A DNA stretch of 64,000 bases from positions 62,001-126,000 of the forward strand of contig NZ_NCXM01000002.1 in NCBI RefSeq assembly GCF_002104765.1, written 5' to 3'. Origin of the DNA: Mycolicibacterium vulneris. Lineage in GTDB: Bacteria > Actinomycetota > Actinomycetes > Mycobacteriales > Mycobacteriaceae. Every line of letters begins with the position of its first letter. The first letter of the stretch is position 1. The notes under the pieces were generated by a model. The model ran no database searches. It was not told where the DNA came from and saw nothing but the letters and a program-made list of their open reading frames with translations. A program made the position numbers and the translations under genes. Positions 1-13,402 of the stretch are shown piece by piece.

Positions 1-189
1 GAACGCGAGCTCGACGTCGCGCGAGCGCAGCACGGTGCCGGGCTCGGCGTGCTGGAAGCCCAGCGGCGGTTGGTAGAACGGGTCGTCCGAAGGCAGCAGC
101 GGACGCACCTTGTGCTGCAGTTCCTCGTGCGGCGGCCGGGCGATCCATTCCGCGCCCTGCGTGCCTGCGAGGTTGCCGAGCTCAGCCAT
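1..189 (-). CDS. Secretory lipase family protein, N-terminal part (Rv1592c-like), runs off the window
   Basis: Only the first 63 codons are inside the window; the gene continues to the left. The ATG ends at 189 and is preceded on the minus strand by a purine-rich GAAGGGAG ribosome site. The visible peptide begins [20 protein letters not shown] and includes [12 protein letters not shown]. From memory this matches the N-terminus of M. tuberculosis Rv1592c, a lipase of the LIP secretory family, usually about 445 residues. The catalytic part is not visible, so the function rests on N-terminal similarity and on its position next to nrtR-nadABC, the same neighbourhood as in M. tuberculosis. Confidence 0.7.
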   Translation of the reverse strand, partial: MAELGNLAGTQGAEWIARPPHEELQHKVRPLLPSDDPFYQPPLGFQHAEPGTVLRSRDVELAF

Positions 190-350
190 TGAGGCTCCCT
201 TCGTGGACCACCCGGCATTCTCGCGCACGAACGGCAGGTAACCAAACGTAATCGCCGCAGTGTGCGCGACTCCTCGTCACTCCGGCCAGGTCAGAACGCT
301 ACTGAAATTCGAATCGCCCCCACGTCGCCCGATGACGCTTTTCTGCCAGC

Positions 351-1076
351 CTAGCCTGGCAGCCCCGGCGGCCTGAGCGCGGCGAACTCGTCGGTGACCC
401 GCAACGCCGCGTCGGTGAACCGGTACAGCGCGGCCGGGCGTCCGCCGCTGCGCCCGGATTGTGCGATGGTGCCGGTCGCCCGGATGACGCCGCGCCGGGC
501 CAGCACTCGCTGCAGGTTCGTCGCGTCCACCTGATAGCCCAGCGCGGCGCCGTAGATGTCGCGCAGCGTGGAAAGCGCGAATTCCCTTGGCGCCAAAGCG
601 AAGCCGATATTGGTGTAGGACAGCTTGGCGATCAGCCGGGTGCGGGCGTTGTCCACCATCTGACCGTGATCGAAGGCCATCGGCGGCAGGGAGTTCACCG
701 GATGCCAGCGGGTGTCCGGCGGCAGCTCGGGGCTGGCGGGGGAGGGCACCAGGCCCAGGAACGTGGACGCGATCACGCGGGTGTCCGGCACCCGGTGCGG
801 GTCGGAGAACACCGCGAGCTGTTCCAGGTGGGCCAGCTCTTTGAGGTCGACCTTCTCGGCCAGTTGGCGCCGGACCGAGGTGATCATGTCCTCGTCGTTG
901 CGCAGCTGCCCGCCCGGCAGCGACCACTTGCCCTGTTGCGGCTCCCGGGCGCGCTGCCATAGCAGCACGTTCAACTGCGGTTTCGCCGTCCGGCGTCCCT
1001 TCGTAACCTGTCCGGTCACTTCGCGAACCTGGAACACGACCGCGAGCACTTCGTGAGCGGTGCTACCATGGACCAT
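351..1076 (-). CDS. nrtR: NrtR-type NUDIX/winged-helix repressor of NAD biosynthesis
   Basis: 241 residues: an N-terminal NUDIX-like domain (about 8-150) and a C-terminal winged-helix DNA-binding domain (about 160-241). The NUDIX box is degenerate: after [10 protein letters not shown] the expected RE..EE reads RQLAEK. This suggests ligand sensing rather than hydrolysis, as in NrtR repressors that bind ADP-ribose or NAD-related ligands. The gene diverges from nadA and its ATG at 1076 abuts a perfect 8-bp inverted repeat (1077-1099). The NrtR of M. smegmatis is established as a repressor of the nadABC operon. I chose ATG 1076 because it gives [16 protein letters not shown], matching Rv1593c from memory; longer starts run into the operator and nadA. 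Confidence 0.85.
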   Translation of the reverse strand: MVHGSTAHEVLAVVFQVREVTGQVTKGRRTAKPQLNVLLWQRAREPQQGKWSLPGGQLRNDEDMITSVRRQLAEKVDLKELAHLEQLAVFSDPHRVPDTRVIASTFLGLVPSPASPELPPDTRWHPVNSLPPMAFDHGQMVDNARTRLIAKLSYTNIGFALAPREFALSTLRDIYGAALGYQVDATNLQRVLARRGVIRATGTIAQSGRSGGRPAALYRFTDAALRVTDEFAALRPPGLPG

Positions 1077-1099
1077 GTTTTCGATTATAAGTCGAAAAC
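1077..1099. promoter_or_regulatory. Palindromic NrtR operator between nrtR and nadA
   Basis: Perfect inverted repeat GTTTTCGA-N7-TCGAAAAC. The 7-nt spacer contains TATAAG, which could serve as a -10 element for nadA, so a bound repressor would cover the promoter. It lies exactly between the nrtR start (1076) and the nadA ribosome site (GAAAGGAG, about 1110-1117). Assignment to NrtR is inferred from position, symmetry and the known NrtR-nadABC circuit. Confidence 0.75.
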
Positions 1100-1122
1100 C
1101 TCCTGGGCCGAAAGGAGCCGCC

Positions 1123-2168
<1,046 letters not shown>

Positions 2169-2172
<4 letters not shown>

Positions 2173-3749
2173 CCGCCCGTCCCCAGTGGACGCACAGCGC
2201 CGACGTCGTCGTAGTCGGTACCGGCGTCGCGGGATTGGCCGCGGCGCTGGCCGCGCACCGCGCCGGGGGCAGCGTCGTCGTGCTGAGCAAGGCCGACCAG
2301 GCCCGCGGGGCGACCGCCACGCATTACGCGCAGGGCGGTATCGCGGTGGTGCTGCCCGACAATGACGATTCGGTGGAGGCCCACGTCGCCGACACGGTGG
2401 TCGCGGGCGCCGGTCTGTGCGACCCCCAGGCGGTCTACTCGATCGTCGCCGACGGCTATGCGGCCGTCGCCGAATTGGTCGGCGACGGAGCACGATTCGA
2501 CGAAGCCGCGCCGGGCAAGTGGGCGCTGACCCGCGAGGGTGGACACTCCCGGCGACGCATCGTGCATGCCGGCGGCGACGCCACCGGCGCGGAGGTGCAG
2601 CGGGCACTCGACCACGCCGCGCGCACCCTGGACATCCGCACCGCCCATGTGGCGCTGCGGGTTCTGCACGACGGTGCGGCCGTGACCGGCGTCCTGGTCG
2701 GCACCCCCGACGGGTCCGGAATCATCAGCGCGCCGTCGGTGATCCTGGCCTCGGGCGGCCTCGGGCACCTGTACGGCGCGACCACCAACCCCGAGGGCTC
2801 CACCGGCGACGGCATCGCGCTCGGCTTGTGGGCCGGTGTCCCGGTCAGCGATCTCGAGTTCATCCAGTTCCACCCCACGATGCTCTTCGCCCCCGATGCC
2901 GCCAGCGGGCGGCGTCCGCTGGTCACCGAGGCCATCCGCGGTGAGGGCGCGAAATTGATTGACCGACAAGGCGATTCGGTGACGGCAGGTGTTCACCCGA
3001 TGGGGGACCTGGCGCCCCGCGACATCGTCGCCGCGGCCATCGACGCCCGGCTGAAGGCCACCGGCGATGCCTGCGTCTTCCTCGACGCACGCCACATCGG
3101 CGACTTCGCCAACCGATTCCCGACGGTGACGGCCGCCTGCCGGGCCGCCGGCATCGATCCCGTCCGGCAGGCCATTCCGGTTGTGCCCGGGGCGCATTAC
3201 AGCTGCGGCGGCATCGTCACCGACGTCTACGGCCAGACCGAACTGCCCGGGTTGTTCGCCGCGGGCGAGGTGGCGCGCACCGGACTGCACGGTGCCAACC
3301 GGCTGGCGTCCAACAGCCTGCTGGAAGGTCTGGTGGTCGGCGGGCGGGCCGGCAAATTGGCGGCCGCGCATGCCACCACGATCGGGCGGGTGCACATGGT
3401 CGCGCCCGAGCCGCTCATCCACACCGCGCCCGAGCGCCCCGAGCTGCAGCGCGCGATGAGCCGGGACGCGTCGGTGGTGCGCGATGCCGCCGGGCTGACC
3501 CGGCTGTCCACCATGCTGTCGCAGGCGCAGCTGCGTCCCGTGTCCGGCCGCCGCGACTTCGAGGATGTCGTGCTGGCCGTCGCCGCCCGCGCGGTCACGG
3601 CCGCGGCCCTGGCCCGCACCGAGAGCCGGGGCTGCCACCATCGCGAGGAATATCCGCAGACCGCGTCCGAGCTGGGACGCAGCAACGTGCTGCGCCTGGC
3701 CGACGACCAGAACGCGGTGCTGGTGGAGGCGTTGGCGGCGGTCGTATGA
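2169..3749 (+). CDS. nadB: L-aspartate oxidase NadB
   Basis: 526 residues. NadB oxidises L-aspartate to iminoaspartate, the substrate of NadA. The N-terminus has the FAD dinucleotide-binding motif GTGVAG (17-22), then [20 protein letters not shown] typical of the succinate dehydrogenase/fumarate reductase flavoprotein family. Further on are EFIQFHPT and the family block [16 protein letters not shown]. The GTG start overlaps the nadA stop (GTGA) and the stop overlaps nadC (ATGA), so all three nad genes form one coupled operon. Confidence 0.97.
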
Positions 3750-4606
3750 CCACGATGTCCGACTGTGAACTGACCGCCGCGCGCGAAACCATCAAGCGGG
3801 GCCTGGTCGAGGACCTGCGCTACGGGCCCGACATCACCACCCTGGCCACGGTGCCCGCCGAAGCGGTCGCGACCGCCTCGATGGTGCCCCGCGAGCCCGG
3901 CGTGATCGCCGGCATCGACATCGCGCTGCTGGTGCTCGACGAGGTGCTCGGCGCCCGCGGCTACGAGGTGCTCGACCGCGTCGAGGACGGGGCCCGGCTG
4001 GAGCCGGGCCAGCCGGTGCTGACGCTGCGCGCCGAGACCCGTGGACTGCTGACCGCCGAGCGGACCATGCTGAACCTGATCTGCCACCTGTCCGGGATCG
4101 CCACCGCGACGGCGCACTGGGTGGCCGCCGTGCACGGCACCAAGGCCCAGGTGCGCGATACCCGCAAAACCCTGCCCGGCCTTCGCGTCCTGCAGAAATA
4201 CGCCGTCCGGGTCGGTGGCGGCGTGAACCACCGCCTAGGCCTCGGCGACGCGGCCCTGATCAAGGACAACCACGTGGTGGCCGCGGGATCGGTGGTCGAC
4301 GCGCTGCGGGCCGTGCGCGAGGCGGCACCGGATCTGGCGTGCGAGGTGGAAGTGGATTCACTCGAGCAGCTGGACGAGGTGCTGCCCGAGAAGCCCGAGC
4401 TCATCCTGCTGGACAACTTTCCGGTGTGGCAGACGCAGATGGCCGTTCAGCGCCGCGATACGCGGGCACCCGCAGTGCTGCTGGAATCCTCGGGCGGGCT
4501 CAGCCTGGAGAACGCGGCCGCGTATGCCGCGACCGGGGTGGACTACCTGGCTGTCGGCGCGCTGACCCATTCGGTGCGGGTGCTCGACATTGGCCTCGAT
4601 ATGTAG
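3746..4606 (+). CDS. nadC: Nicotinate-nucleotide pyrophosphorylase (quinolinate phosphoribosyltransferase) NadC
   Basis: 286 residues. NadC converts quinolinate and PRPP to nicotinate mononucleotide, completing the pathway begun by NadB and NadA. Signature stretches: RDTRKTLPGLRVLQKYAV with the catalytic basic residues, GGGVNHRLGLGDAALIKDNH, and EVEVDSLEQ. The ATG overlaps the nadB stop by 4 nt. Nothing follows in the operon: the next gene is on the opposite strand. In M. tuberculosis a methyltransferase-like gene (Rv1597) follows nadC; it is absent here. Confidence 0.97.
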   Translation: MTTMSDCELTAARETIKRGLVEDLRYGPDITTLATVPAEAVATASMVPREPGVIAGIDIALLVLDEVLGARGYEVLDRVEDGARLEPGQPVLTLRAETRGLLTAERTMLNLICHLSGIATATAHWVAAVHGTKAQVRDTRKTLPGLRVLQKYAVRVGGGVNHRLGLGDAALIKDNHVVAAGSVVDALRAVREAAPDLACEVEVDSLEQLDEVLPEKPELILLDNFPVWQTQMAVQRRDTRAPAVLLESSGGLSLENAAAYAATGVDYLAVGALTHSVRVLDIGLDM

Positions 4607-4630
4607 GTGAATGCCGCTGCGCGCCCCGTC

Positions 4631-4710
4631 GAGTGTGCATGCTGGGCGTCACTTCTCGGCGTGTCGCCGCCCTCAGCGCACAGTCAACGCCACCAGCGCA
4701 CACTCAACGC
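4631..4710. repeat. Intergenic repeat cluster after nadC
   Basis: The 130-bp gap between nadC and the convergent nitroreductase contains GAGTGTGC at 4631-4638 and its reverse complement GCACACTC at 4698-4705. Inside lies a near-perfect direct repeat of 17 bp (4674-4690 and 4694-4710, 16/17 identical, 20-bp period, core CAGCGCACA/CTCAACGC). It may act as a bidirectional terminator hairpin or be one copy of a dispersed mycobacterial intergenic repeat. The function is inference. Confidence 0.5.
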
Positions 4711-4736
4711 TGCGGTGCTCTCCGCGGGCGATCGCC

Positions 4737-5150
4737 TCAGGCGATATCGCCGACGAAAACGCCGATCCGGCGCAGCTGCATGCGCGCCAGCGCCGGCAGG
4801 CCGTCCCCGTCCGAGCCGGCGGGCAGAATTCGCGGGTTGATCAGGTGCACCGACCGGTTGCGGCTGAACTCCACGTCCGCCTCACCGGCGGCCAGCACGT
4901 TCTTCACCCAGTTCGTCTTGCCGTGGCCCAGCGCGATTGCCAGGGTGTTGCCCTTGCGATACGTGGTCACGATGGTCTCGTAGGGCTTGCCGGAGGTGCG
5001 GCCTCGGTGCTTGATCGTCGCGGTTCCGGGCAGGTATCGCACGAAGGGCTTCAGTGCCGGGTTGAAGTATTTGATCTGGAAGCGCTCAAACCAGGGCGGG
5101 AAGACCATCGGGATGCCCGGGGCGTTGTTGGGGTGATCCTTCGCGGACAT
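4737..5150 (-). CDS. Deazaflavin (F420)-dependent nitroreductase-family protein (Rv1598c-like)
   Basis: 137 residues, the size of single-domain F420/deazaflavin-dependent nitroreductases (Ddn family). Typical elements: [18 protein letters not shown], then [20 protein letters not shown], the conserved core of this split-barrel fold, and [19 protein letters not shown]. The physiological substrate is unknown; the family reduces quinones or nitro compounds with F420H2. ATG 5150 follows AGGGAGCC at a sensible distance and gives the length of Rv1598c; longer in-frame starts run into the hisD promoter. It converges on nadC and diverges from hisD. Confidence 0.85.
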   Translation of the reverse strand: MSAKDHPNNAPGIPMVFPPWFERFQIKYFNPALKPFVRYLPGTATIKHRGRTSGKPYETIVTTYRKGNTLAIALGHGKTNWVKNVLAAGEADVEFSRNRSVHLINPRILPAGSDGDGLPALARMQLRRIGVFVGDIA

Positions 5151-5244
5151 GGCGGCTCCCTGGGGCGGCTCTTCTTTTTTCGACGCGGGGTATGGCCTCG
5201 ATACCGGCACTGTACCGGTCGGATATTGACTTGAGTTCCTCTGG

Positions 5245-5250
5245 GACAAT
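5245..5250 (+). promoter_or_regulatory. Putative -10 (GACAAT) of a leaderless hisD transcript
   Basis: GACAAT keeps the A2 and T6 of the mycobacterial TANNNT -10 consensus and ends 7 nt before GTG 5258. Initiation would then fall on the start codon itself. Inference from spacing only. Confidence 0.4.
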
Positions 5251-5257
5251 GGACACC

Positions 5258-8347
<3,090 letters not shown>

Positions 8348-8351
<4 letters not shown>

Positions 8352-8971
8352 CGGCACTCAAGAAAGTTGTTGTCCTTGACTACGGCTCGGGCAACCTCCG
8401 GTCGGCTCAGCGTGCGCTCGAGCGGGTCGGCGCGTCGGTCGAGGTGACCGGCGACGCCGGTGCCGCGGCCGCCGCCGACGGCCTGGTGGTGCCCGGCGTC
8501 GGTGCCTACGAGGCCTGCATGACGGGGCTGCGCAACATCGGCGGCGAGCGCATCATCGCCGAGCGGATCGCCGCCGGGCGCCCGGTGCTGGGCGTCTGCG
8601 TCGGCATGCAGATCCTGTTCGCCCGCGGGGTCGAATTCAGTGTCGAGACAGAGGGATGCGGCCAGTGGCCGGGCTACGTCACTCGACTGCAGGCGCCGGT
8701 CATCCCGCACATGGGCTGGAACGTCGTCGAATCCGGGCCCGGCACCGTCTTGTTCAAGGGACTCGATGCCGACACCCGGTTCTACTTCGTGCACTCCTAT
8801 GCCGCGCAGCAGTGGGAGGGTTCGTCGGAGGCGGTGCTGACGTGGGCCACCCACGAGGGCCCGTTTCTGGCCGCGGTCGAGGACGGGCCGCTGTCGGCCA
8901 CCCAATTCCACCCCGAGAAGAGCGGGGATGCGGGCGCGGCCGTGTTGAGCAATTGGGTCCAGGGATTGTGA
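8348..8971 (+). CDS. hisH: Imidazole glycerol phosphate synthase glutaminase subunit HisH
   Basis: 207 residues, class I glutamine amidotransferase. It supplies ammonia to HisF. The triad is visible: Cys84 in [10 protein letters not shown], with His188 and Glu190 in [17 protein letters not shown] is the usual N-terminal block. GTG 8348 overlaps the hisB stop by 4 nt; an upstream extension would lie inside hisB. It is followed by an 82-nt gap before hisA, the longest in the his operon. Confidence 0.96.
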
Positions 8972-9053
8972 AGGGCCTCGCGAAAGCGCTTTCTAACAAG
9001 CAACAGCCGGGGATGCGCGTAACGCGTTGCGATCTCGGCACACAGGAGGGAAT

Positions 9054-9785
9054 GTGTTGATCTTGTTGCCCGCGGTCGACGTGGTCGACGGCCGCGCCGT
9101 GCGTCTGGTGCAGGGCAAGGCGGGCAGTGAAACCGAGTACGGCTCGGCGCTGGACGCCGCGCTGACCTGGCAGCGCGATGGCGCCGAATGGATCCATCTG
9201 GTCGACCTGGACGCGGCGTTCGGGCGCGGCTCCAACCGCGAACTGCTGGCCGAGGTGGTCGGCAAGCTCGACGTGCAGGTGGAGTTGTCCGGCGGGATCC
9301 GCGACGACGATTCGCTGGCCGCCGCCCTGGCCACCGGCTGCGCCCGGGTGAACCTGGGCACGGCGGCCCTGGAGGACCCGCAGTGGTGCGCCCGGGCGAT
9401 CAGCGAGCACGGCGACAAGGTCGCCGTCGGCCTGGACGTCCAGATCGTCGACGGCGCGCACCGGCTGCGCGGGCGGGGCTGGGAAACCGACGGCGGCGAC
9501 CTGTGGGAGGTGCTGGAACGCCTTGACGGGCAAGGGTGTTCGCGGTTCGTGGTCACCGACGTGACCAAGGACGGGACGCTGGGCGGCCCCAATCTGGACC
9601 TGCTGGCATCCGTCGCCGACCGCACCGACGCACCGGTGATCGCCTCCGGCGGCGTGTCCAGCCTCGATGACCTGCGCGCGATCGCCACCCTCACCGGCCG
9701 CGGGATCGAGGGCGCGATTGTGGGCAAGGCCCTCTACGCGGGCCGGTTCAGCCTGCCTCAGGCGCTGGCCGCGGTGGCGGAGTAG
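9054..9785 (+). CDS. priA: HisA/PriA phosphoribosyl isomerase (bifunctional in actinobacteria)
   Basis: 243 residues, (beta-alpha)8 barrel. It isomerises ProFAR to PRFAR in histidine synthesis. In actinobacteria lacking trpF the same enzyme (PriA) also isomerises phosphoribosyl-anthranilate; no trpF accompanies the trp genes here. Visible: [19 protein letters not shown] with the first catalytic Asp9, [20 protein letters not shown], and [15 protein letters not shown] with the phosphate-binding loop. The start is ambiguous: GTG 9054 or TTG 9057, both just after a strong AGGAGGG (9044-9050); TTG has the better spacing. Confidence 0.93.
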   Translation: MLILLPAVDVVDGRAVRLVQGKAGSETEYGSALDAALTWQRDGAEWIHLVDLDAAFGRGSNRELLAEVVGKLDVQVELSGGIRDDDSLAAALATGCARVNLGTAALEDPQWCARAISEHGDKVAVGLDVQIVDGAHRLRGRGWETDGGDLWEVLERLDGQGCSRFVVTDVTKDGTLGGPNLDLLASVADRTDAPVIASGGVSSLDDLRAIATLTGRGIEGAIVGKALYAGRFSLPQALAAVAE

Positions 9786-9791
9786 CGCCGC

Positions 9792-10592
9792 ATGGACGTG
9801 CACACGCTGGTGGCGCAGGCGTCGGCGATTCTCGACGACGCGGTCGAACCGTTCCTTGCCGGCCACCGCGCCGATTCGGCGGTCCGCAAGAAGGGCAACG
9901 ACTTTGCCACCGACGTCGACCTCGCGATCGAGCGAGCGGTGGTCGCCGCACTCGTCGAGGCCACCGGGATCGGGGTGCACGGCGAGGAATTCGGCGGTTC
10001 GGCCGTCGACTCGCCATGGGTGTGGGTGTTGGATCCCGTCGACGGCACCTTCAACTACGCGGCCGGATCGCCGATGGCCGGAATCCTGCTCGGCCTGCTG
10101 CACCACGGTGACCCGGTGGCCGGACTGACCTGGTTGCCGTTCATCGACCAGCGCTACACCGCGGTGGCGGGCGGCCCGTTGCGCAAGAACGGGGTGTCGC
10201 AGCCTCCGCTCGCCGACATCGATTTGGCCGACGCCCTGGTCGGCGCTGGGTCGTTCAGCGCGGACGCGCGCGGCCGGTTCCCGGGGCGCTACCGAATCGC
10301 GGTGTTGGAGAACCTCAGCCGGGTCTCCTCGCGACTGCGCATGCACGGCTCCACCGGGCTTGACCTGGCGTTCGTCGCCGACGGAATACTGGGTGCGGCA
10401 GTAAGTTTCGGTGGCCATGTATGGGACCACGCCGCCGGGGTGGCGCTGGTCCGGGCCGCGGGCGGTGTCGTCACCGACCTGGCCGGCGAGCCGTGGAGTC
10501 CTGATTCGGATTCCGCGCTGGCGGCCGGTCCCGCCGCGCACGCCGAGGTCCTGGAAATACTGCGCGCCACCGGCCGACCGGAGGACTACTGA
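9792..10592 (+). CDS. impA: Inositol monophosphatase family protein ImpA
   Basis: 266 residues, Mg-dependent, lithium-sensitive phosphatase family. Metal motifs: [29 protein letters not shown] and [15 protein letters not shown]. In mycobacteria several IMPases make inositol for PI, PIMs and mycothiol. Its fixed place between hisA and hisF suggests a histidine role as well, possibly histidinol-phosphate phosphatase; that is inference. The ATG lies 6 nt after hisA and the stop is 1 nt before the hisF ATG. Confidence 0.9.
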   Translation: MDVHTLVAQASAILDDAVEPFLAGHRADSAVRKKGNDFATDVDLAIERAVVAALVEATGIGVHGEEFGGSAVDSPWVWVLDPVDGTFNYAAGSPMAGILLGLLHHGDPVAGLTWLPFIDQRYTAVAGGPLRKNGVSQPPLADIDLADALVGAGSFSADARGRFPGRYRIAVLENLSRVSSRLRMHGSTGLDLAFVADGILGAAVSFGGHVWDHAAGVALVRAAGGVVTDLAGEPWSPDSDSALAAGPAAHAEVLEILRATGRPEDY

Positions 10593-10593
10593 G

Positions 10594-11382
10594 ATGGCCC
10601 CGAATCCGCACGGCCTCGCGGTGCGAGTGATCCCATGCCTGGACGTCGACGGCGGCCGGGTGGTCAAAGGTGTCAACTTCGAAAACCTCAGGGACGCAGG
10701 CGATCCGGTGGAACTCGCGGCCGCCTATGACGCCGAAGGCGCCGACGAGCTGACCTTTCTCGACGTGACCGCGTCGTCGTCCGGGCGGGCCACCATGCTC
10801 GATGTGGTGCGCCGCACTGCCGAGCAGGTCTTCATTCCGCTGACCGTCGGCGGCGGGGTGCGCACTGTGGCCGACGTCGACGTCCTGCTGCGTGCGGGCG
10901 CCGACAAGGTGTCCATCAACACCGCCGCGATCGCCCGGCCCGAGCTGCTGGCCGAGATGGCACGCCAGTTCGGATCCCAGTGCATCGTGCTGTCCGTCGA
11001 TGCCCGCACGGTGCCGCCGGGCGCGGTGCCGACGCCGTCGGGCTGGGAGGTCACCACGCATGGCGGGCGGCAGGGCACCGGGCTGGATGCGGTCGAGTGG
11101 GCTTCGCGCGGAGCCGATCTGGGGGTCGGGGAGATCCTGCTGAACTCGATGGACGCCGACGGCACCAAGGCCGGGTTCGACTTGGAGATGCTGCAGGCGG
11201 TGCGGTCCGCGGTAACCGTGCCCGTCATCGCCAGCGGCGGCGCCGGGGCGGCCGAACACTTCGCGCCCGCGATCGCGGCCGGCGCCGATGCGGTGTTGGC
11301 GGCCAGCGTGTTTCACTTCCGGGAGCTGACCATCGGTCAGGTGAAGGCCGCCATGGCCGCAGAAGGGATCACTGTGCGATGA
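10594..11382 (+). CDS. hisF: Imidazole glycerol phosphate synthase cyclase subunit HisF
   Basis: 262 residues, (beta-alpha)8 barrel. With HisH it converts PRFAR and ammonia to imidazole-glycerol phosphate and [23 protein letters not shown] carries the catalytic Asp17; the second catalytic Asp is in [21 protein letters not shown] and [13 protein letters not shown] are the phosphate-binding strands. ATG 10594 begins 1 nt after the impA stop, which excludes longer frames; the stop overlaps hisI by 4 nt. Confidence 0.96.
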   Translation: MAPNPHGLAVRVIPCLDVDGGRVVKGVNFENLRDAGDPVELAAAYDAEGADELTFLDVTASSSGRATMLDVVRRTAEQVFIPLTVGGGVRTVADVDVLLRAGADKVSINTAAIARPELLAEMARQFGSQCIVLSVDARTVPPGAVPTPSGWEVTTHGGRQGTGLDAVEWASRGADLGVGEILLNSMDADGTKAGFDLEMLQAVRSAVTVPVIASGGAGAAEHFAPAIAAGADAVLAASVFHFRELTIGQVKAAMAAEGITVR

Positions 11383-11726
11383 CGCTCGACCCGCAGATCA
11401 CCGCGCGGCTGAAGCGCAACGCCGACGGCCTGTTCACCGCCGTCGTGCAGGAGCGCGGCAGCGGTGATGTGCTGATGGTCGCCTGGATGGACGACGCGGC
11501 GCTGGCCCGGACCATGGAAACCCGCGAGGCGACGTATTATTCACGATCTCGCGGTGAGCAGTGGATCAAGGGCGCGACGTCCGGCCACACCCAATACGTC
11601 CACTCGGTGCGCCTGGACTGCGATGGCGACACCGTCCTGCTGACGGTCGATCAGGTCGGCGGCGCCTGCCACACCGGCGATCACAGCTGCTTCGATGCCG
11701 ACGTGCTGCTGGCACCGGAGCGCTGA
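11379..11726 (+). CDS. hisI: Phosphoribosyl-AMP cyclohydrolase HisI
   Basis: 115 residues, the monofunctional cyclohydrolase without the HisE domain. It opens the adenine ring of PR-AMP in the third histidine step and needs zinc and magnesium. Motifs: [40 protein letters not shown], the metal-binding RLDCDGD, and the cysteine pair in [12 protein letters not shown]. The ATG overlaps the hisF stop. It ends the his operon, 4 nt before the stop of the convergent kinase gene. Confidence 0.96.
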   Translation: MTLDPQITARLKRNADGLFTAVVQERGSGDVLMVAWMDDAALARTMETREATYYSRSRGEQWIKGATSGHTQYVHSVRLDCDGDTVLLTVDQVGGACHTGDHSCFDADVLLAPER

Positions 11727-11730
11727 CCGC

Positions 11731-13257
11731 CTAACCCGGCATTGCATCGAGTCCGTTGGCCGCGGCCACCGCGGCGCGGGTCCATTCCCGGCGCGCGACG
11801 GCCGGTTCGATCCGGTCGCGGCGAATGGCTTCGACATCGATCGCCGTTCCGCTGATCGCCGCGCCGGGCACCCGGAAGGAAAAGCCGCGTTCATCGGTGG
11901 CGACGGCCAAAATCGCGTCGCTGTCGGTGAAACCGTTGGCGCGCATGGTGTCCTCGGCCCAGCGGAATGGCTTGAGGCCGGCGAAATCCTTGACGTACAC
12001 CACCCATAGTCGAATGCCGCGGTGGGTGTGCAGGTTGTTCAGTGCCCGTTCGACCGTGTTGTGCTCGACGGGGCCGAGCACCCCCGACTGATCGGTGATC
12101 TGGCTGGACAGCTTCAGGGCCGGCTTCGACGGCGGCGCAACGGTATTCGCGGTGGTCCGCGCGGAGGGCGCCGAGGCGCCGGGGTCCGGCTGGTCGTCGT
12201 GGCCGTTCAGCAGGCGGACCCCGACGACGGCGGCAACCGCGACCAGCGCCGCTGCGACCAGCACCACCACCAGTGCCATCGCCCCGACCCGGCCGCCGCG
12301 TGCCGGTGGCGCGGCGCCTTCCGGGGACGGCGGTTTTACGATGACTTCCGTTGGTGCAGCGATGATCTCGGTGGGGCCCGCCGCATCGGGCGGTGCGGTG
12401 CCCGCTTGGCCCGCCAGCGCCGCGGCGAAATCCGCGCACGACGCGTAGCGCTCGGACGGGTGCTTGGCGAGTGCCTTGGCGATGACGGTGTCGAGTTCGG
12501 CCAATTCGGGCCGCCGCTGGCTGATCAGTGGTGGCGGTGCGGACAGGTGCTGGCCGATGACCACCGCCGGGTTGGAATGATGAAACGGGGCCGACCCGGT
12601 CAACAGGTTGTAGGCCGTGCACCCCAGCGCATATTGGTCGGCCTGCGCATCGAGGTCCGCACCCTGCAGTTGCTCGGGCGCGCAGTAGGCGGTGGTGCCC
12701 ACCAACATGTTCGTCGCGGTCAGGCCGCTGATCTCACCCAGCTCGCGGGCGATACCGAAATCGGCCAGCAGGATCCGCCGCCGCGGGTTGGCGTCACCGA
12801 GCAAGATGTTGGCGGGTTTGACGTCGCGGTGCAGCAGGCCCCGCGAGTGGGCGTAATCGAGTGCATCGGCCACCGCCGAAATGATCTCAATAACGTCAAC
12901 TTTGGGCATGCCGGACCGATAGCGGCTGCGCAGCAGCTCCGCGGCGTCGATACCCTCCACGTAGTCCATCGACAGCCACAGCTTTCCCTCGAACTCGCCG
13001 CGGTCGTGGATGCCGACGATGTGCTCGTTGTACAGGCTGGCAGCCAGATCGGCCTCGCGGTTGAAGCGTTGGCGGAACTCGTCGTTCGCGGTCAGCTCGC
13101 CGGACAGCACCTTGAGCGCGTCGCGGCGGGGCAGCCGCGGGTGCTGGGCCAGATAGACCTTGCCCATGCCGCCGGCGCCCAGCCGCCGAACGATGGTGTA
13201 GCCGGCAAACACCTGTCCTGGGGTCAGGCCTTCGCCGTCGGCACCGCTGTCGAGCAT
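11731..13257 (-). CDS. Receptor-type Ser/Thr protein kinase with extracellular TPM domain
   Basis: 508 residues. A PknF-like Hanks kinase domain (about 19-283) has the glycine loop [10 protein letters not shown], Lys49, [11 protein letters not shown] with Asp145, ADFGIAR with Asp166, and CAPEQL. One transmembrane segment (324-349) follows a Thr/Pro juxtamembrane stretch. The outer part (about 383-500) reads as a TPM (TLP18.3/Psb32/MOLO-1) domain: [20 protein letters not shown] and [19 protein letters not shown]. All key catalytic residues are present. It lies between hisI and chaA, where M. tuberculosis has no kinase as I recall. The start overlaps a palindrome and a leaderless-type -10, so autoregulation is possible. 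Ligand and targets are unknown. Confidence 0.85.
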   Translation of the reverse strand: MLDSGADGEGLTPGQVFAGYTIVRRLGAGGMGKVYLAQHPRLPRRDALKVLSGELTANDEFRQRFNREADLAASLYNEHIVGIHDRGEFEGKLWLSMDYVEGIDAAELLRSRYRSGMPKVDVIEIISAVADALDYAHSRGLLHRDVKPANILLGDANPRRRILLADFGIARELGEISGLTATNMLVGTTAYCAPEQLQGADLDAQADQYALGCTAYNLLTGSAPFHHSNPAVVIGQHLSAPPPLISQRRPELAELDTVIAKALAKHPSERYASCADFAAALAGQAGTAPPDAAGPTEIIAAPTEVIVKPPSPEGAAPPARGGRVGAMALVVVLVAAALVAVAAVVGVRLLNGHDDQPDPGASAPSARTTANTVAPPSKPALKLSSQITDQSGVLGPVEHNTVERALNNLHTHRGIRLWVVYVKDFAGLKPFRWAEDTMRANGFTDSDAILAVATDERGFSFRVPGAAISGTAIDVEAIRRDRIEPAVARREWTRAAVAAANGLDAMPG

Positions 13258-13269
13258 GTGAGCATGCTA
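13253..13269 (-). promoter_or_regulatory. Leaderless -10 and palindrome at the TPM-kinase start
   Basis: Reading leftwards, TAGCAT (13264-13269) lies 6 nt before the ATG at 13257. The same segment forms the inverted repeat AGCATG-N4-CATGCT (13253-13268) covering the -10 and start codon. Promoter assignment is by spacing; operator use is speculative. Confidence 0.5.
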
Positions 13270-13402
13270 CTGACGCCGTCGCGGCCGCAACCGGTTATCG
13301 CCGACCGAGCCGCGTCCGGCGCTGGCCGTGGGTGACCAGCAATCGTGTCTGCGGTCACTTTCCGCAGGCGCGGGCGCGCGCCTTCGACAAGAATGGCGGT
13401 CA

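Noticed and set aside
8754-10676. A 640-codon minus-strand frame opposite hisH-hisA-impA
   Set aside because: Spans several coupled his genes antisense; composition is typical of a complementary-frame artefact.
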